Position numbers and translations under genes: made by a program. DNA of 25,952 nt. It comes from a virus. Where the stretch lies: positions 1-25,952 of IMG/VR virus record IMGVR_UViG_3300009551_000111. The stretch is one strand, 5' to 3'. The stretch's first letter is position 1; each line of letters starts with the position of its first letter. The notes under the pieces are model-generated. The model had not been told where the DNA came from and made no database searches. It worked only from the letters and a program-made list of their open reading frames with translations. Positions 1 to 7,204 of the stretch are shown in pieces.

Positions 1-27
1 CGGGCAACGTCTGCCGAACAAAACAAA

Positions 28-216
28 ATGAAAAACAGAGAAGCATTGAAACTCGTCGAAGAAACCTCGCGAGCGTTGAACGATATCATCGAAAACGGAT
101 ACAAGCGACGTGGGAAATATGAGGATTACCACGTTCACCCCGAAGTATTCGAGCGTGGTAAAAAGGTGATAGAGAAAATCAAACTATCCAGCGGAATTAC
201 CCATGAAAGCAACTAA
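28..216 (+). CDS. Small hypothetical protein, 62 aa
   Basis: I do not recognise a family. The product is a charged, mostly helical 62-residue protein with many Lys and Glu residues, no membrane segment and no cysteine. It is the first of three plus-strand genes that overlap one another: its stop lies inside the start of the 203-343 gene. The start codon follows an A-rich leader (AACAAAACAAA) without a Shine-Dalgarno sequence. The orientation is opposite to the structural operon it faces. The overlap chain supports it being a real gene; the function is unknown. The window begins only 27 bases upstream, so more genes of this plus-strand unit may lie outside. Confidence 0.6.
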   Translation: MKNREALKLVEETSRALNDIIENGYKRRGKYEDYHVHPEVFERGKKVIEKIKLSSGITHESN

Positions 217-343
217 AAACCCCCACGCCGTAGCGCTTGGCAAAATCGGAGGAAAAGCCACCGGCCCGCGCAAGGCGAGAACCTCGGAGCAAGCCCGCGC
301 GGCGGTCAATGCGCGGTGGGCGAAACGTAAGGAAACGAAATGA
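203..343 (+). CDS. Tiny basic Gly-rich protein, 46 aa (GGKATG type)
   Basis: The 46-residue product reads ALGKIGGKATGPRKAR in its first half and ends in an ARWAKRK-like basic tail. I recall the pattern of a GGxATG core, then KAR, SE, and a closing ARW with basic residues, from very small uncharacterised proteins in many bacterial and phage genomes. Its basic character suggests nucleic-acid contact, but this is inference. It starts 14 bases before the end of the upstream gene and its TGA overlaps the ATG of the next gene as ATGA, so translation of the three is probably coupled. Confidence 0.7.
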   Translation: MKATKNPHAVALGKIGGKATGPRKARTSEQARAAVNARWAKRKETK

Positions 344-531
344 TCACCGTCACCCTAACCGAAGAACAGGCGCAGTATCTGCGCGAGGAAATGCTTGCGT
401 CGTCCATGCGTCACAGCGTGGATATTGAGAACGACAGGGAATGGCGCGAAGGTAAGAAACGGATTGCGCTGAAAATTCGGTTATTCGTGACTTTGGCAAT
501 GGAAGCTGGAGTCACGACGCCGCCGCGTTGA
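340..531 (+). CDS. Small hypothetical protein, 63 aa
   Basis: A 63-residue charged protein of unknown family, with a Glu-rich N-terminal helix (TEEQAQYLREEM) and a basic middle. The start overlaps the previous stop as ATGA, which fixes the start codon and supports the call. Its last 20 bases overlap, tail to tail, the end of the minus-strand gene at 512-1348, so the two operons converge without any intergenic space or terminator between them. No domain assignment is possible from what I see. Confidence 0.65.
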   Translation: MITVTLTEEQAQYLREEMLASSMRHSVDIENDREWREGKKRIALKIRLFVTLAMEAGVTTPPR

Positions 532-1348
532 AATCCTTTTCCAATTCCGCCGCTGATTTGTCCAAATAATATTGCATCGCCGCTCGGCCTTCCCTGTCGA
601 TTGCGGCTTGCAGTATTGGCGCTCCAATCGTCTGTTGAGCGCGGTCCATGCTCGCACGATTCTTTCCCTCCGTCCCCACGTCGCTCGCGATGACGCAGGT
701 CGCCACCGGCCCGCCAGCCTTCGCAGGGTCGGCGTGTCCGAGGTTTCCGCCCAAATATTGCTTATTCCCGTCCGATGGATCTCCTGACCCGGGCGGACTG
801 TAACGGCTCGAAACGTATCGCTTGAGCGTTTTGACCGGCTGCACCCATGTAGCCTTCAGAAAGCTCACAGACGACCGACGGCCTTTCGCCATCTTATCGA
901 CTAATGCCCTCATTGCAGCCCGTCCCGCTGCCCTGGTGACGCCCGCGAACGGATTCCGACTCAGAGCATACCTCGCGTTTGTCAGCGTGTTGTAGCGGCT
1001 CCCAGGCTTCGCGCGCGCGGCGACGATCAGCGCAGCCAACGGCACGTCGCGCGGACCGATGGCCCCGCCGTCAAGCTGGTTCGCCGTCCCTGCACTGCCC
1101 GAATAAGCTTTCCCGCGCTTCAACGGCCGTCCGCGCTTCCCAATTTTCGGCACAACTACAAGCGAAAGCTGACTATCGACCGTCCCCACATTAACAGCGG
1201 GCATCGCGTTTTTCGTGTTCACCGCTACCCAATAACCGGCCGTGTTGCAGGCTTCCGCCGGCGATCTCCGGGAATACTGTTGCGCAATCTCGATGCCCCG
1301 GTTCAAACCGGTCATGTCGATTTTGACGGTGGGGTTAAAATCAGGCAT
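512..1348 (-). CDS. Probable tail-completion / virion morphogenesis protein
   Basis: A 278-residue protein with an N-terminal stretch typical in style of HK97-gp10-like or lambda gpZ-like completion proteins: an early helix followed by repeated Ala/Arg-rich segments and a C-terminal helix (KSAAELEKDFNAA). It has no signal peptide or membrane segment. It is the last gene of the head operon and overlaps the preceding 110-aa gene by 8 bases. In lambda-like order the genes after the capsid encode head-tail joining and tail-completion proteins, and this assignment rests mainly on that position and length. It could instead be a minor structural protein with another role. No tail-tube gene follows, because transcription here meets the opposing plus-strand unit. 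Confidence 0.55.
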   Translation of the reverse strand: MPDFNPTVKIDMTGLNRGIEIAQQYSRRSPAEACNTAGYWVAVNTKNAMPAVNVGTVDSQLSLVVVPKIGKRGRPLKRGKAYSGSAGTANQLDGGAIGPRDVPLAALIVAARAKPGSRYNTLTNARYALSRNPFAGVTRAAGRAAMRALVDKMAKGRRSSVSFLKATWVQPVKTLKRYVSSRYSPPGSGDPSDGNKQYLGGNLGHADPAKAGGPVATCVIASDVGTEGKNRASMDRAQQTIGAPILQAAIDREGRAAMQYYLDKSAAELEKDFNAAAS

Positions 1349-1673
1349 TTTGATTTGAATCGTCTACGGTTAGTTCCCAAGCGAAAATGCAATCTCGCAC
1401 ACCTTCATTGGCCACCTTCAACGCTCTCGAGGTGCCGTTGCCATCGGTCACAGTTATTGGCTGGCCCGTTTTCGGAATTCCCGTGAACACAGATTTGCGA
1501 ATCACAACCGTTTGCTCCGCATTCGGCGAGAATCCGCCGGCAACGAATCGCGAGCCTACGCCAATACTCCCTGGGCTGCACGGCACGTCCTGCTTTTGCA
1601 GAATACAACGCCCACCGAAATCGCTGGACTCGAAAGCCATCAGCGCAATTTCCATCAAATCAGATTCACCCAT
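1341..1673 (-). CDS. Probable head-tail joining protein (gpFII-position), 110 aa
   Basis: A small 110-residue protein rich in beta-strand pattern, with a core of alternating hydrophobic residues and the segment GIPKTGQPITVTDGNGT. Size and place, directly after the capsid genes and before the completion-protein candidate, fit the lambda gpFII-like head-tail joining or head-closure proteins. The ATG at 1673 has a good Shine-Dalgarno sequence (GAGGA, five bases upstream), one of the clearest in the window. It lies just behind a strong rho-independent terminator (1685-1726), so it may be expressed from read-through or from its own promoter. A second in-frame Met at residue 7 is a less likely start. 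The function is inferred from position. Confidence 0.6.
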   Translation of the reverse strand: MGESDLMEIALMAFESSDFGGRCILQKQDVPCSPGSIGVGSRFVAGGFSPNAEQTVVIRKSVFTGIPKTGQPITVTDGNGTSRALKVANEGVRDCIFAWELTVDDSNQNA

Positions 1674-1684
1674 AATTATCCTCG

Positions 1685-1726
1685 AAAATAAAACCGCCGC
1701 AATCGTGCGTGAGCGACTGCGGCGGT
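1685..1726 (-). terminator. Rho-independent terminator after the signal-peptide gene
   Basis: On the minus strand a 9-bp perfect stem (ACCGCCGCA pairing with TGCGGCGGT, 1718-1726 and 1693-1701), extended by a further 3 bp inside, is followed directly by TTTATTTTC. It lies 22 bases after the stop of the signal-peptide gene. Stem strength and the T-rich tail make this a convincing intrinsic terminator. It separates the capsid genes from the joining genes, and could set a higher dose for the former. Confidence 0.85.
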
Positions 1727-1747
1727 AACCCTAACCCAAAAGTGTGA

Positions 1748-2338
1748 TTACCGTCGCGCAGGCTCGGTATAAACCCGTCGGTTCGGCATGACGAAATTAA
1801 CCAGCAAGTTGGTAACATCTTGCGCTGCCGCTGAACCAGTGTTTCCGATGCCGACTATTCCCAGGTGAGTAGCGACGCTGTTGGTCAGCAAAAACAACTG
1901 ACAACGGTTGGTGAACCCGTTGACACCGTTCAAGCTCTGCTCGACTGCGGTCGGGAGTGCGGCAGTAAGGACAATTGACGGCTTAGTTTCAAACGTGGTG
2001 CCGTTGTCGTAACTCTGCGCAATCAGCAGGACAATGTTGCAGTTCGTTGCGGCCGGATTGGCGTCGGAATAGTTCAACTCGATGCCAATGGCGTCATGCT
2101 CGAAAACGGAAATGGTGTTGTTTGGGAAATTGACGATGTTCGTATTTCCGGCATACGTGTTAGTCGTCAATGTGCTGTAGGTGTTGGTGACACCGTGAAC
2201 CACGCCGTTTGTTCCGCCGATGAGCAGTGTCGAATAAACACCCGCCTGTTGGGCGGACGCAGGGAATCCAACCAGCGCAAGCACAAGCGCAATCGCAATC
2301 GCGGTAAAGGATTGAAAAATGGAATTAAGCGGTTTCAT
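1748..2338 (-). CDS. Exported beta-rich protein with signal peptide inside the head operon
   Basis: A 196-residue protein with a textbook Sec signal peptide. The N-terminus carries one Lys, a hydrophobic core (AIAIALVLALVGF, residues 13-25) and an ASA signal peptidase I site, with cleavage expected after residue 29. The mature part is Asn/Thr-rich with alternating hydrophobic residues and a segment SYDNGTTFET, suggesting a beta-sandwich. There are two cysteines, which could form a disulfide after export. It overlaps the preceding gene by 14 bases and is followed by a strong terminator. A capsid decoration protein would be expected at this position, but such proteins normally stay in the cytoplasm. 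I see no lipobox, so it is not a lipoprotein. The family is unknown to me; surface exclusion, host adhesion or decoration are all possible. Confidence 0.8.
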   Translation of the reverse strand: MKPLNSIFQSFTAIAIALVLALVGFPASAQQAGVYSTLLIGGTNGVVHGVTNTYSTLTTNTYAGNTNIVNFPNNTISVFEHDAIGIELNYSDANPAATNCNIVLLIAQSYDNGTTFETKPSIVLTAALPTAVEQSLNGVNGFTNRCQLFLLTNSVATHLGIVGIGNTGSAAAQDVTNLLVNFVMPNRRVYTEPARR

Positions 2339-2783
2339 TGGTTTCGTCGGTTTTCGTGGTCAGTGTTTCAATTTGAGATTTGAGATTGTCGATGTATCCC
2401 TTGAGCATCGGATGTTGGCGGCAGAGATCGTCAACCAACATCTGTTGAGCTAGATTATTTTGAGCATCGGACAACGGGCGAAAGTTTGCCGACGTAATTG
2501 CAGGCGAAGGCGGACCTTGCTGAATCGCGTGCAGATGTTGCGCGATGTGCGTGATTGTTCGATGACGCTTGATTTGGTTTTCCTTCGTGTCAGAAGGCAG
2601 ATTGTGCGCCTCGGCTAAAAGTGCCAGGACCTCTTTTGCGTCGCCCGGTAATTGGGGGGCGTCAAACTCAAACGTCGAATCGTCTGGCACGTCGCCATCC
2701 GGAACGCGGACATTTGCGAGAGCTGCGGTAAGCCGCTTTAGCGCGGCGTCCCGGCGATCTGGGATTTCTTTTGGTTCGCCCAT
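2325..2783 (-). CDS. Hypothetical head-operon protein, 152 aa
   Basis: I choose the ATG at 2783, four bases after the capsid stop. A longer reading to 2906 exists but would overlap the capsid gene by 119 bases. The product is acidic in its first half (DVPDDSTFEFDAPQLP), has a His-rich helix in the middle and ends with a probable short coiled coil (LKSQIETLTTKTDETNETA). It has no recognisable domain. Its place directly after the major capsid gene suggests a minor head, stabilisation or connector role, but that is position-based inference only. Confidence 0.7.
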   Translation of the reverse strand: MGEPKEIPDRRDAALKRLTAALANVRVPDGDVPDDSTFEFDAPQLPGDAKEVLALLAEAHNLPSDTKENQIKRHRTITHIAQHLHAIQQGPPSPAITSANFRPLSDAQNNLAQQMLVDDLCRQHPMLKGYIDNLKSQIETLTTKTDETNETA

Positions 2784-2787
2784 AATC

Positions 2788-3831
2788 TTATCCGTTCGAC
2801 CTGAGACATGCGATGCCGACACGGTCAGCTGTGGCGTAATCCAAGGTCCAATTCGCAGCCGTGGCCAATTCCGTGTTGCTGGCCGATTGACCCGCCGGGA
2901 CGCCACCCCATCTCAGCCCATTCGGATGCAGGATGAAACGCGTGCGGTCGTAGATTTCGCCGACGTTGGTCTGCGCTGCGGCCCAGTAATTGAGACTGGC
3001 CACGTCGACGACGGGTTGATTCAGAGGACCGCCGACCTGCGGCTTCTCACCCCAGGCGAACACACCCGGCGCGAAAATGTAGGTGTCAAACACAAGCCCA
3101 CTAACAGCGCCCGCGCGGACCAAGCTGTTGGAAACGAACACGCGATACCCCTTATAGGTTTCGAGCACGGTGCCGTCCTGCTGACTGTATTGCTTGAAGC
3201 TGATTTGATCCTGCTTCAGCAATGCGCCACGGATTGTCGGGTGCATCATGATTCCGCCGCCCAATGTGGTATCAGCCAACTCGCCCAATAGCGCGATGGT
3301 GTCGACGATTGAAAACGTCGAAATAATGTTGTTCGCGGAAGGATTCGCGCCCGTCTCGCTGAACGTATCGTTACGAACTGCGGACATTGCGCCCGCGCCC
3401 GCCGGCGCATTCGAGAATCCGAAAATTCCGCGCAATATTGCCACCATGGTCGTTTGCCGCTGCTTCTGCTTGCGAACGGCGAGCTGTCCGACGATTTCCT
3501 CAACCGGCTCGGAGCCGGACACGGCGGCAGCTAGTGCCGTTGCGCTATTCGCGGTCTCGCGATTCATGATCGGCGCAATTTGCTTTCCGCTGCCGATGAT
3601 TTGCCGCGTCGGCTGAGTTGCCTCAACCTGGGGCGCGTCCGACTGGTCGCTGATGTCGCGAAAATACGGAAGATTGACAGTGATGCCACCGCCGGTAGCG
3701 ATGGCGTCAAATTCCCCGGTTCGCTTGACGATGGGGGATGAAATCAGCGACGGGAAAGAACGAACCTTTTCCGCCATACCTCGAATCCAAATGTCCGGCG
3801 TCCAGAGATCAGAAATGCGTGTATCAGCCAT
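2788..3831 (-). CDS. Major capsid protein
   Basis: A 347-residue protein forming the phage head shell. It resembles major capsid (coat) proteins of the gp13-like group. The N-terminus has a TPDIWIRGMAEKV segment and an early DISDQSD strand region. The middle has GEL.DTTLGGGIMMHP, then a 'KGYRVFVSNSLV' strand and a 'FDTYIFAPGVFAWG' strand, and the C-terminus reads RFILHPNGLRWGG. The succession of a peptide-binding-like long arm, a central A-domain and a C-terminal Leu-His-Pro motif is common in this coat group, as I recall it. It sits after protease and scaffold and before the small head genes, exactly where the coat gene is expected. The leader before the ATG contains an A8 tract and no Shine-Dalgarno sequence, although the protein must be made in bulk. 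Confidence 0.9.
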   Translation of the reverse strand: MADTRISDLWTPDIWIRGMAEKVRSFPSLISSPIVKRTGEFDAIATGGGITVNLPYFRDISDQSDAPQVEATQPTRQIIGSGKQIAPIMNRETANSATALAAAVSGSEPVEEIVGQLAVRKQKQRQTTMVAILRGIFGFSNAPAGAGAMSAVRNDTFSETGANPSANNIISTFSIVDTIALLGELADTTLGGGIMMHPTIRGALLKQDQISFKQYSQQDGTVLETYKGYRVFVSNSLVRAGAVSGLVFDTYIFAPGVFAWGEKPQVGGPLNQPVVDVASLNYWAAAQTNVGEIYDRTRFILHPNGLRWGGVPAGQSASNTELATAANWTLDYATADRVGIACLRSNG

Positions 3832-3866
3832 AAATCAGGTGTGTGTTTTTTTTGTTGGTTGCGGAA

Positions 3867-4349
3867 TTACTTGGTTGCGGCGGCCTGCTTACGAGCGGCG
3901 ATCTCCTCGTCAAGGGACATTTTCTTTCCGGCGGGTTTTCCGCTGGCAGTCGTCGGCGCGGGATTAGGGATGTTGGCAGCGGAAACGTTCAGCTTCGCGA
4001 GCGTCGAGGCTACGCCATTGGACAGCGCGTCAATCATTTCGGCATTCGTCGCGCCGTCCTTAATTTCCAACTTGAGAGCAGCGCACGCGGCTTTCAGCTT
4101 GCCACCCAGGGCATTGACCTCGCCTTGCGCTTTTTCAGTGGCCGCATTCGCGTTGCTGATCGTGGTTTTTGCCTCAACTAACGCGTTCGTTGCGGTTTCC
4201 AATTCCTTCGCGGTGCCGGATTCGAGCGCGGTGAGCTTGGATTGGAAACCGGCAACGGCGGATTCAGTGGCCTTGGTTTTGTCGGAAAGGTAACCCGTCA
4301 AGGTTTCCTTCATCGACTTAAGTTCAGCAACAATTTCGGAAAGTTTCAT
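3867..4349 (-). CDS. Probable capsid scaffold protein, 160 aa
   Basis: A 160-residue, almost wholly helical protein. Residues 1-85 or so are rich in Ala, Lys, Glu and Thr with heptad-like spacing and look like a long coiled coil. A Pro/Ala linker follows (NPAPTTASGKPAG) and then a short basic helix at the C-terminus. Its place between the maturation protease and the coat gene, its length and its coiled-coil nature fit a scaffolding protein that guides prohead assembly and is then removed by the protease. There are no cysteines apart from one near the middle. The family name is not recognised; the role is inferred. A near-perfect inverted repeat lies just before its start. Confidence 0.75.
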   Translation of the reverse strand: MKLSEIVAELKSMKETLTGYLSDKTKATESAVAGFQSKLTALESGTAKELETATNALVEAKTTISNANAATEKAQGEVNALGGKLKAACAALKLEIKDGATNAEMIDALSNGVASTLAKLNVSAANIPNPAPTTASGKPAGKKMSLDEEIAARKQAAATK

Positions 4350-4352
4350 CGG

Positions 4353-4382
4353 TTTGTAAGTGCGTTAGTCCGCATTTACAAA
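4353..4382. repeat. Inverted repeat directly before the scaffold start
   Basis: TTTGTAAGTGCG at 4353-4364 and CGCATTTACAAA at 4371-4382 form 12-bp arms with one mismatch around a 6-base loop. On the minus strand the stem ends only three bases before the scaffold ATG at 4349, where no Shine-Dalgarno sequence is present. There is no T-run after it, so it is not a standard terminator. It could control translation of the scaffold or bind a dimeric protein. Confidence 0.7.
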
Positions 4383-4427
4383 ACTGAGCGAAGTCAACCG
4401 GGGATCATTCCCGACTTGTATGTGCGC

Positions 4428-5252
4428 TCATTTCAAGAACGAAATAACCGAATCCAAATCAGGCATCAGGTCGTCAATCAAACCAGCTTCCAACGCCTGT
4501 TGACCTTTGAAAGTTTGACCTTGCATATCAGCGTCGGAGATTTCCCCGCGCATCGCGCGAACGTGATCGTAGAACACATTGGCCAGTTGCTTGACGCGTG
4601 CCTGTAAATGAATTTCCTGCTGTGCTGTCAAGCTGGTTCCCGGCGTCCCCATTCCCTTGTAATCACCAGACCCGAAAACTTTCACTTTGATTCCCGCCAT
4701 GTCCGCCATTTTTGACAGGTCCATGAACGACATACAGACGCCGATACAGCCGACATCGCTGGACGGTGTCGCGAATACGTAATCGCAGGCGGAACCAAGC
4801 CAGTAGCCAGCGGAACACATTTGACCACGCGTGAAAGCCGCAATCGGTTTTTCAACCTGCAGAATCCGTTGTCCAAGTTCGGGAGTGCCAGTCACCATGC
4901 CGCCTGGCGTGTCGAAATTCAGGATTATGCTTTCGACGGAATCATCATCTTCTGCGTCGTCCAGTTCCGCGCGAATGTCGTCGGTGTCCACGGCGCCGGC
5001 ACCTTTCTCGAATCCACCAAGCCCCTGGCCGATAGGACCGCCGACAGGTATAATCGCGCAACCGTCGCGAATCTCCATGTCTTCAACGTCAAGCTCCTGG
5101 CCGGACCGCGCCATGCCTTGCCGTTTCGATTTGAAGTCCGCACGCTCGAGCTCGTCGTGTTGCTGGAACAATTCGAGCAGCGTGAACCGATAACCGTCGG
5201 CGCAATAAAGCGGCTGGCTTTTCAGGACCGATAAAATTCGTGCGAGGTTCAT
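4428..5252 (-). CDS. Head maturation protease, S49 (SppA-like) family
   Basis: A 274-residue serine protease of the S49 family, the lambda gpC-like enzyme that cleaves scaffold and head proteins during prohead maturation. Seen in the sequence: a strand IILNFDTPGG near residues 109-118, the nucleophile Ser147 in CSAGYWLGSA, and Lys199 in SGDYKGMGTP as general base. This is the Ser-Lys dyad of SppA enzymes. There is no signal peptide or membrane anchor, as expected for the phage type. Lambda-like proteases often carry the scaffold as a C-terminal extension; here the protein ends after the catalytic domain and the scaffold is a separate gene downstream. It overlaps the portal gene as ATGA. Confidence 0.93.
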   Translation of the reverse strand: MNLARILSVLKSQPLYCADGYRFTLLELFQQHDELERADFKSKRQGMARSGQELDVEDMEIRDGCAIIPVGGPIGQGLGGFEKGAGAVDTDDIRAELDDAEDDDSVESIILNFDTPGGMVTGTPELGQRILQVEKPIAAFTRGQMCSAGYWLGSACDYVFATPSSDVGCIGVCMSFMDLSKMADMAGIKVKVFGSGDYKGMGTPGTSLTAQQEIHLQARVKQLANVFYDHVRAMRGEISDADMQGQTFKGQQALEAGLIDDLMPDLDSVISFLK

Positions 5253-6859
5253 TTGGTTGCGACTTTCGGCGGTTCGGATTCTGGTTTTTCAGGCGCAGCC
5301 TGAACGGAACTATTCGGATTCGGCTGATAGAAAAATTCCATGGCTTTCTCGAAAGGAAATTCCTCCCCGCGTCCCAAGCTGGCGGCGAATTTACAAGCGC
5401 GGTCGGCGGCAAGTAGCTTTGCCTGCAATTCTTTTTCGCGCTGCCTCAAGATGTGTTTCGCGACGTGACCATCTTTCGACGCTTCAATGCGCTCGTTTGT
5501 CAGCCCCATTTTGAGCCGATTCAACGAAGCGGTAACGTCATTCCCAGAATCGACGGTAAGCGAGGCAGGGAATCCAATTCCCCACTTGAAAGGATCTGTT
5601 CCGTTGCGATTGCGCGAGATACGCCCGTTTTCCATCCCCTTGGAAATCGCGTATTGGAAAAACCGGATACTGCGCGATTCCTGCCCTGATTGCCGCTCGC
5701 AAATCGAGTTATTCGCCTTTTGCGTTTCCAACCGGGTCGGCGCTCCGCTTGTGCCGTCACTGGCCAATAGCTTATAGCTCCATCCCAAGTCACCTAGGCA
5801 TTCAACCATGACGCGCACGGCGAAAGCTTCCGCGTTAGGATGTGGATTCTCGAAATCTATGCCACCTAACTCCTCGTCAGCGCCGATATAGGCCACGTTG
5901 CCGTCTTGCGTGTATTCTACAAAAACAGTCCGTTCCTCAGTCGTCCCATCAGATAGCGGAACGCTTACGGTCGTTTCCTGAATCGCGTTCCCGAGTGCCA
6001 TCGAGGCGTCTTTACCGGGTGGCAACTTGTGAATAACGGCCCGTTGCGCGGCATTGGCGAGGCCTTTCAAGAATTGATCGTCAATCTCTTCTTTCTTCAT
6101 CCAATGCAGGATGCTTGCGGCCGGCCGGGGAAGCCCGCGCCCTTGTCCCAAAAACTCCATCTCGCACGCATAGTGCGCAGAGCTGCCAAGGTCGATGTCG
6201 GTAAACGTCGGGTTTCCGTTCGAGTCATACCCGAGCACGCGGCAGGCAACGGGTATGCCATTGCGCCGTATCACACCGTTGTAGATGCCACAGCCGGCAA
6301 ATCGACCTTCCGTAATCAGCCCTTGCCCGTCCGGTCGAATGCCGGTCATCGAACCGCTTAAAACCGTCGTCACATACTGGTAACCATTCGTTCCGCTGCC
6401 AATGCGCGGCCCGGGAATGATGTCGATTTTCGGATTGTGTTGCTCGTCCTCAGTAAAAACGGCCAGGTCGTCGCCGTGAATGTCGAGGCCCATACCGCTA
6501 ACGCGCATTAGCCAAGCGTAATCCCGGCGAAGTTCGCGAAAGGCGGCATTCGGGAGGACCTCGTCAATCAAATACTCTTCCGCTTCTTCGCCCCATTTCT
6601 CATCGTCACCCAAAAATATCGGCAACCAATTAGCGAAAGCCCATGAGTTTTTGTCTCGAATCGCGCCTCGCAAAGCGGGAATTCGGCAGCAAATCGACGT
6701 GGAAATACTGACTAATTCCGCGTGATCATATTGCGAGATGCTGCGCTTTACCTCGCGAGAAATCAGCGGACGCGGTCGATGTTTGCCGGGCGATTCACGC
6801 GGCGTCGGGTATATTTGTTGGCCGGATGGCCCGTAAAGAAATCCGTTGTAGGCGCTCAT
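5249..6859 (-). CDS. Phage portal protein, lambda gpB-like
   Basis: A portal protein forming the dodecameric DNA gate at the head vertex. The N-terminal part has the usual helix and strand pattern before 'YDHAELVSISTSICCRIPALRGAIRDKNSWAF', quoted here only as its short motifs ALRGAIRDK and CCRIPAL. A long middle carries RGLPRPAAS and SAHYACEM, and the C-terminus has an Arg/Gln-rich helix and an acidic Pro-rich tail. I choose the ATG at 6859 (536 aa), whose ATGA overlaps the stop of the gene before; an upstream Met at 6895 would give 548 aa. Neither start has a Shine-Dalgarno sequence. Place between the terminase genes and the S49 protease supports the assignment. Confidence 0.9.
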   Translation of the reverse strand: MSAYNGFLYGPSGQQIYPTPRESPGKHRPRPLISREVKRSISQYDHAELVSISTSICCRIPALRGAIRDKNSWAFANWLPIFLGDDEKWGEEAEEYLIDEVLPNAAFRELRRDYAWLMRVSGMGLDIHGDDLAVFTEDEQHNPKIDIIPGPRIGSGTNGYQYVTTVLSGSMTGIRPDGQGLITEGRFAGCGIYNGVIRRNGIPVACRVLGYDSNGNPTFTDIDLGSSAHYACEMEFLGQGRGLPRPAASILHWMKKEEIDDQFLKGLANAAQRAVIHKLPPGKDASMALGNAIQETTVSVPLSDGTTEERTVFVEYTQDGNVAYIGADEELGGIDFENPHPNAEAFAVRVMVECLGDLGWSYKLLASDGTSGAPTRLETQKANNSICERQSGQESRSIRFFQYAISKGMENGRISRNRNGTDPFKWGIGFPASLTVDSGNDVTASLNRLKMGLTNERIEASKDGHVAKHILRQREKELQAKLLAADRACKFAASLGRGEEFPFEKAMEFFYQPNPNSSVQAAPEKPESEPPKVATK

Positions 6860-7185
6860 AATGTCGAGCACGGGAACGGCGGGAATGGATAGCAACCGTG
6901 AACCGATTCGACCCGCATGATTTTCTCTTTACGCGGGTCGGGCCAAGCAAGAACGGCTTGATCCTTGTCCGGACCGGCTTGCATGGCTTGCGCGACGCGA
7001 TAGCCTTCCATTCGGCAGTCGGCAATCAAAGCGCGACGATCTTCGTTGCTTACCGTCCCGGAGTGGGTGCGAATCCCGGAGACTTGCAGGTCAGTTACGC
7101 CGCCGCTCGCGAGTCCGCCGCGCAGGCTTTCCAGAATCGCCTTTAATTCGGCGAGGTTTTTTCCAAAGTAGATTCGTTCCGGCAT
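6856..7185 (-). CDS. gpW-position head-tail connector or small head protein, 109 aa
   Basis: A 109-residue protein between the large terminase and the portal, where lambda-like phages encode gpW, a head-tail joining protein of about 68 residues. The N-terminal half (helix LAELKAILESL, then a strand region) would be compatible with a gpW-like helix-strand fold, and the C-terminal 45 residues are an extension with a Pro-rich end. Similarity is weak, so the name is positional. The stop codon overlaps the portal start as ATGA, and the gene begins 18 bases after the terminase stop. Confidence 0.6.
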   Translation of the reverse strand: MPERIYFGKNLAELKAILESLRGGLASGGVTDLQVSGIRTHSGTVSNEDRRALIADCRMEGYRVAQAMQAGPDKDQAVLAWPDPRKEKIMRVESVHGCYPFPPFPCSTL

Positions 7186-7204
7186 CTACCGGAATGCGGC
7201 AAGT

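Noticed and set aside
237-428. A 63-codon plus-strand frame rich in Arg
   Set aside because: It lies in another frame across two overlapping micro-genes that have better start and stop coupling.
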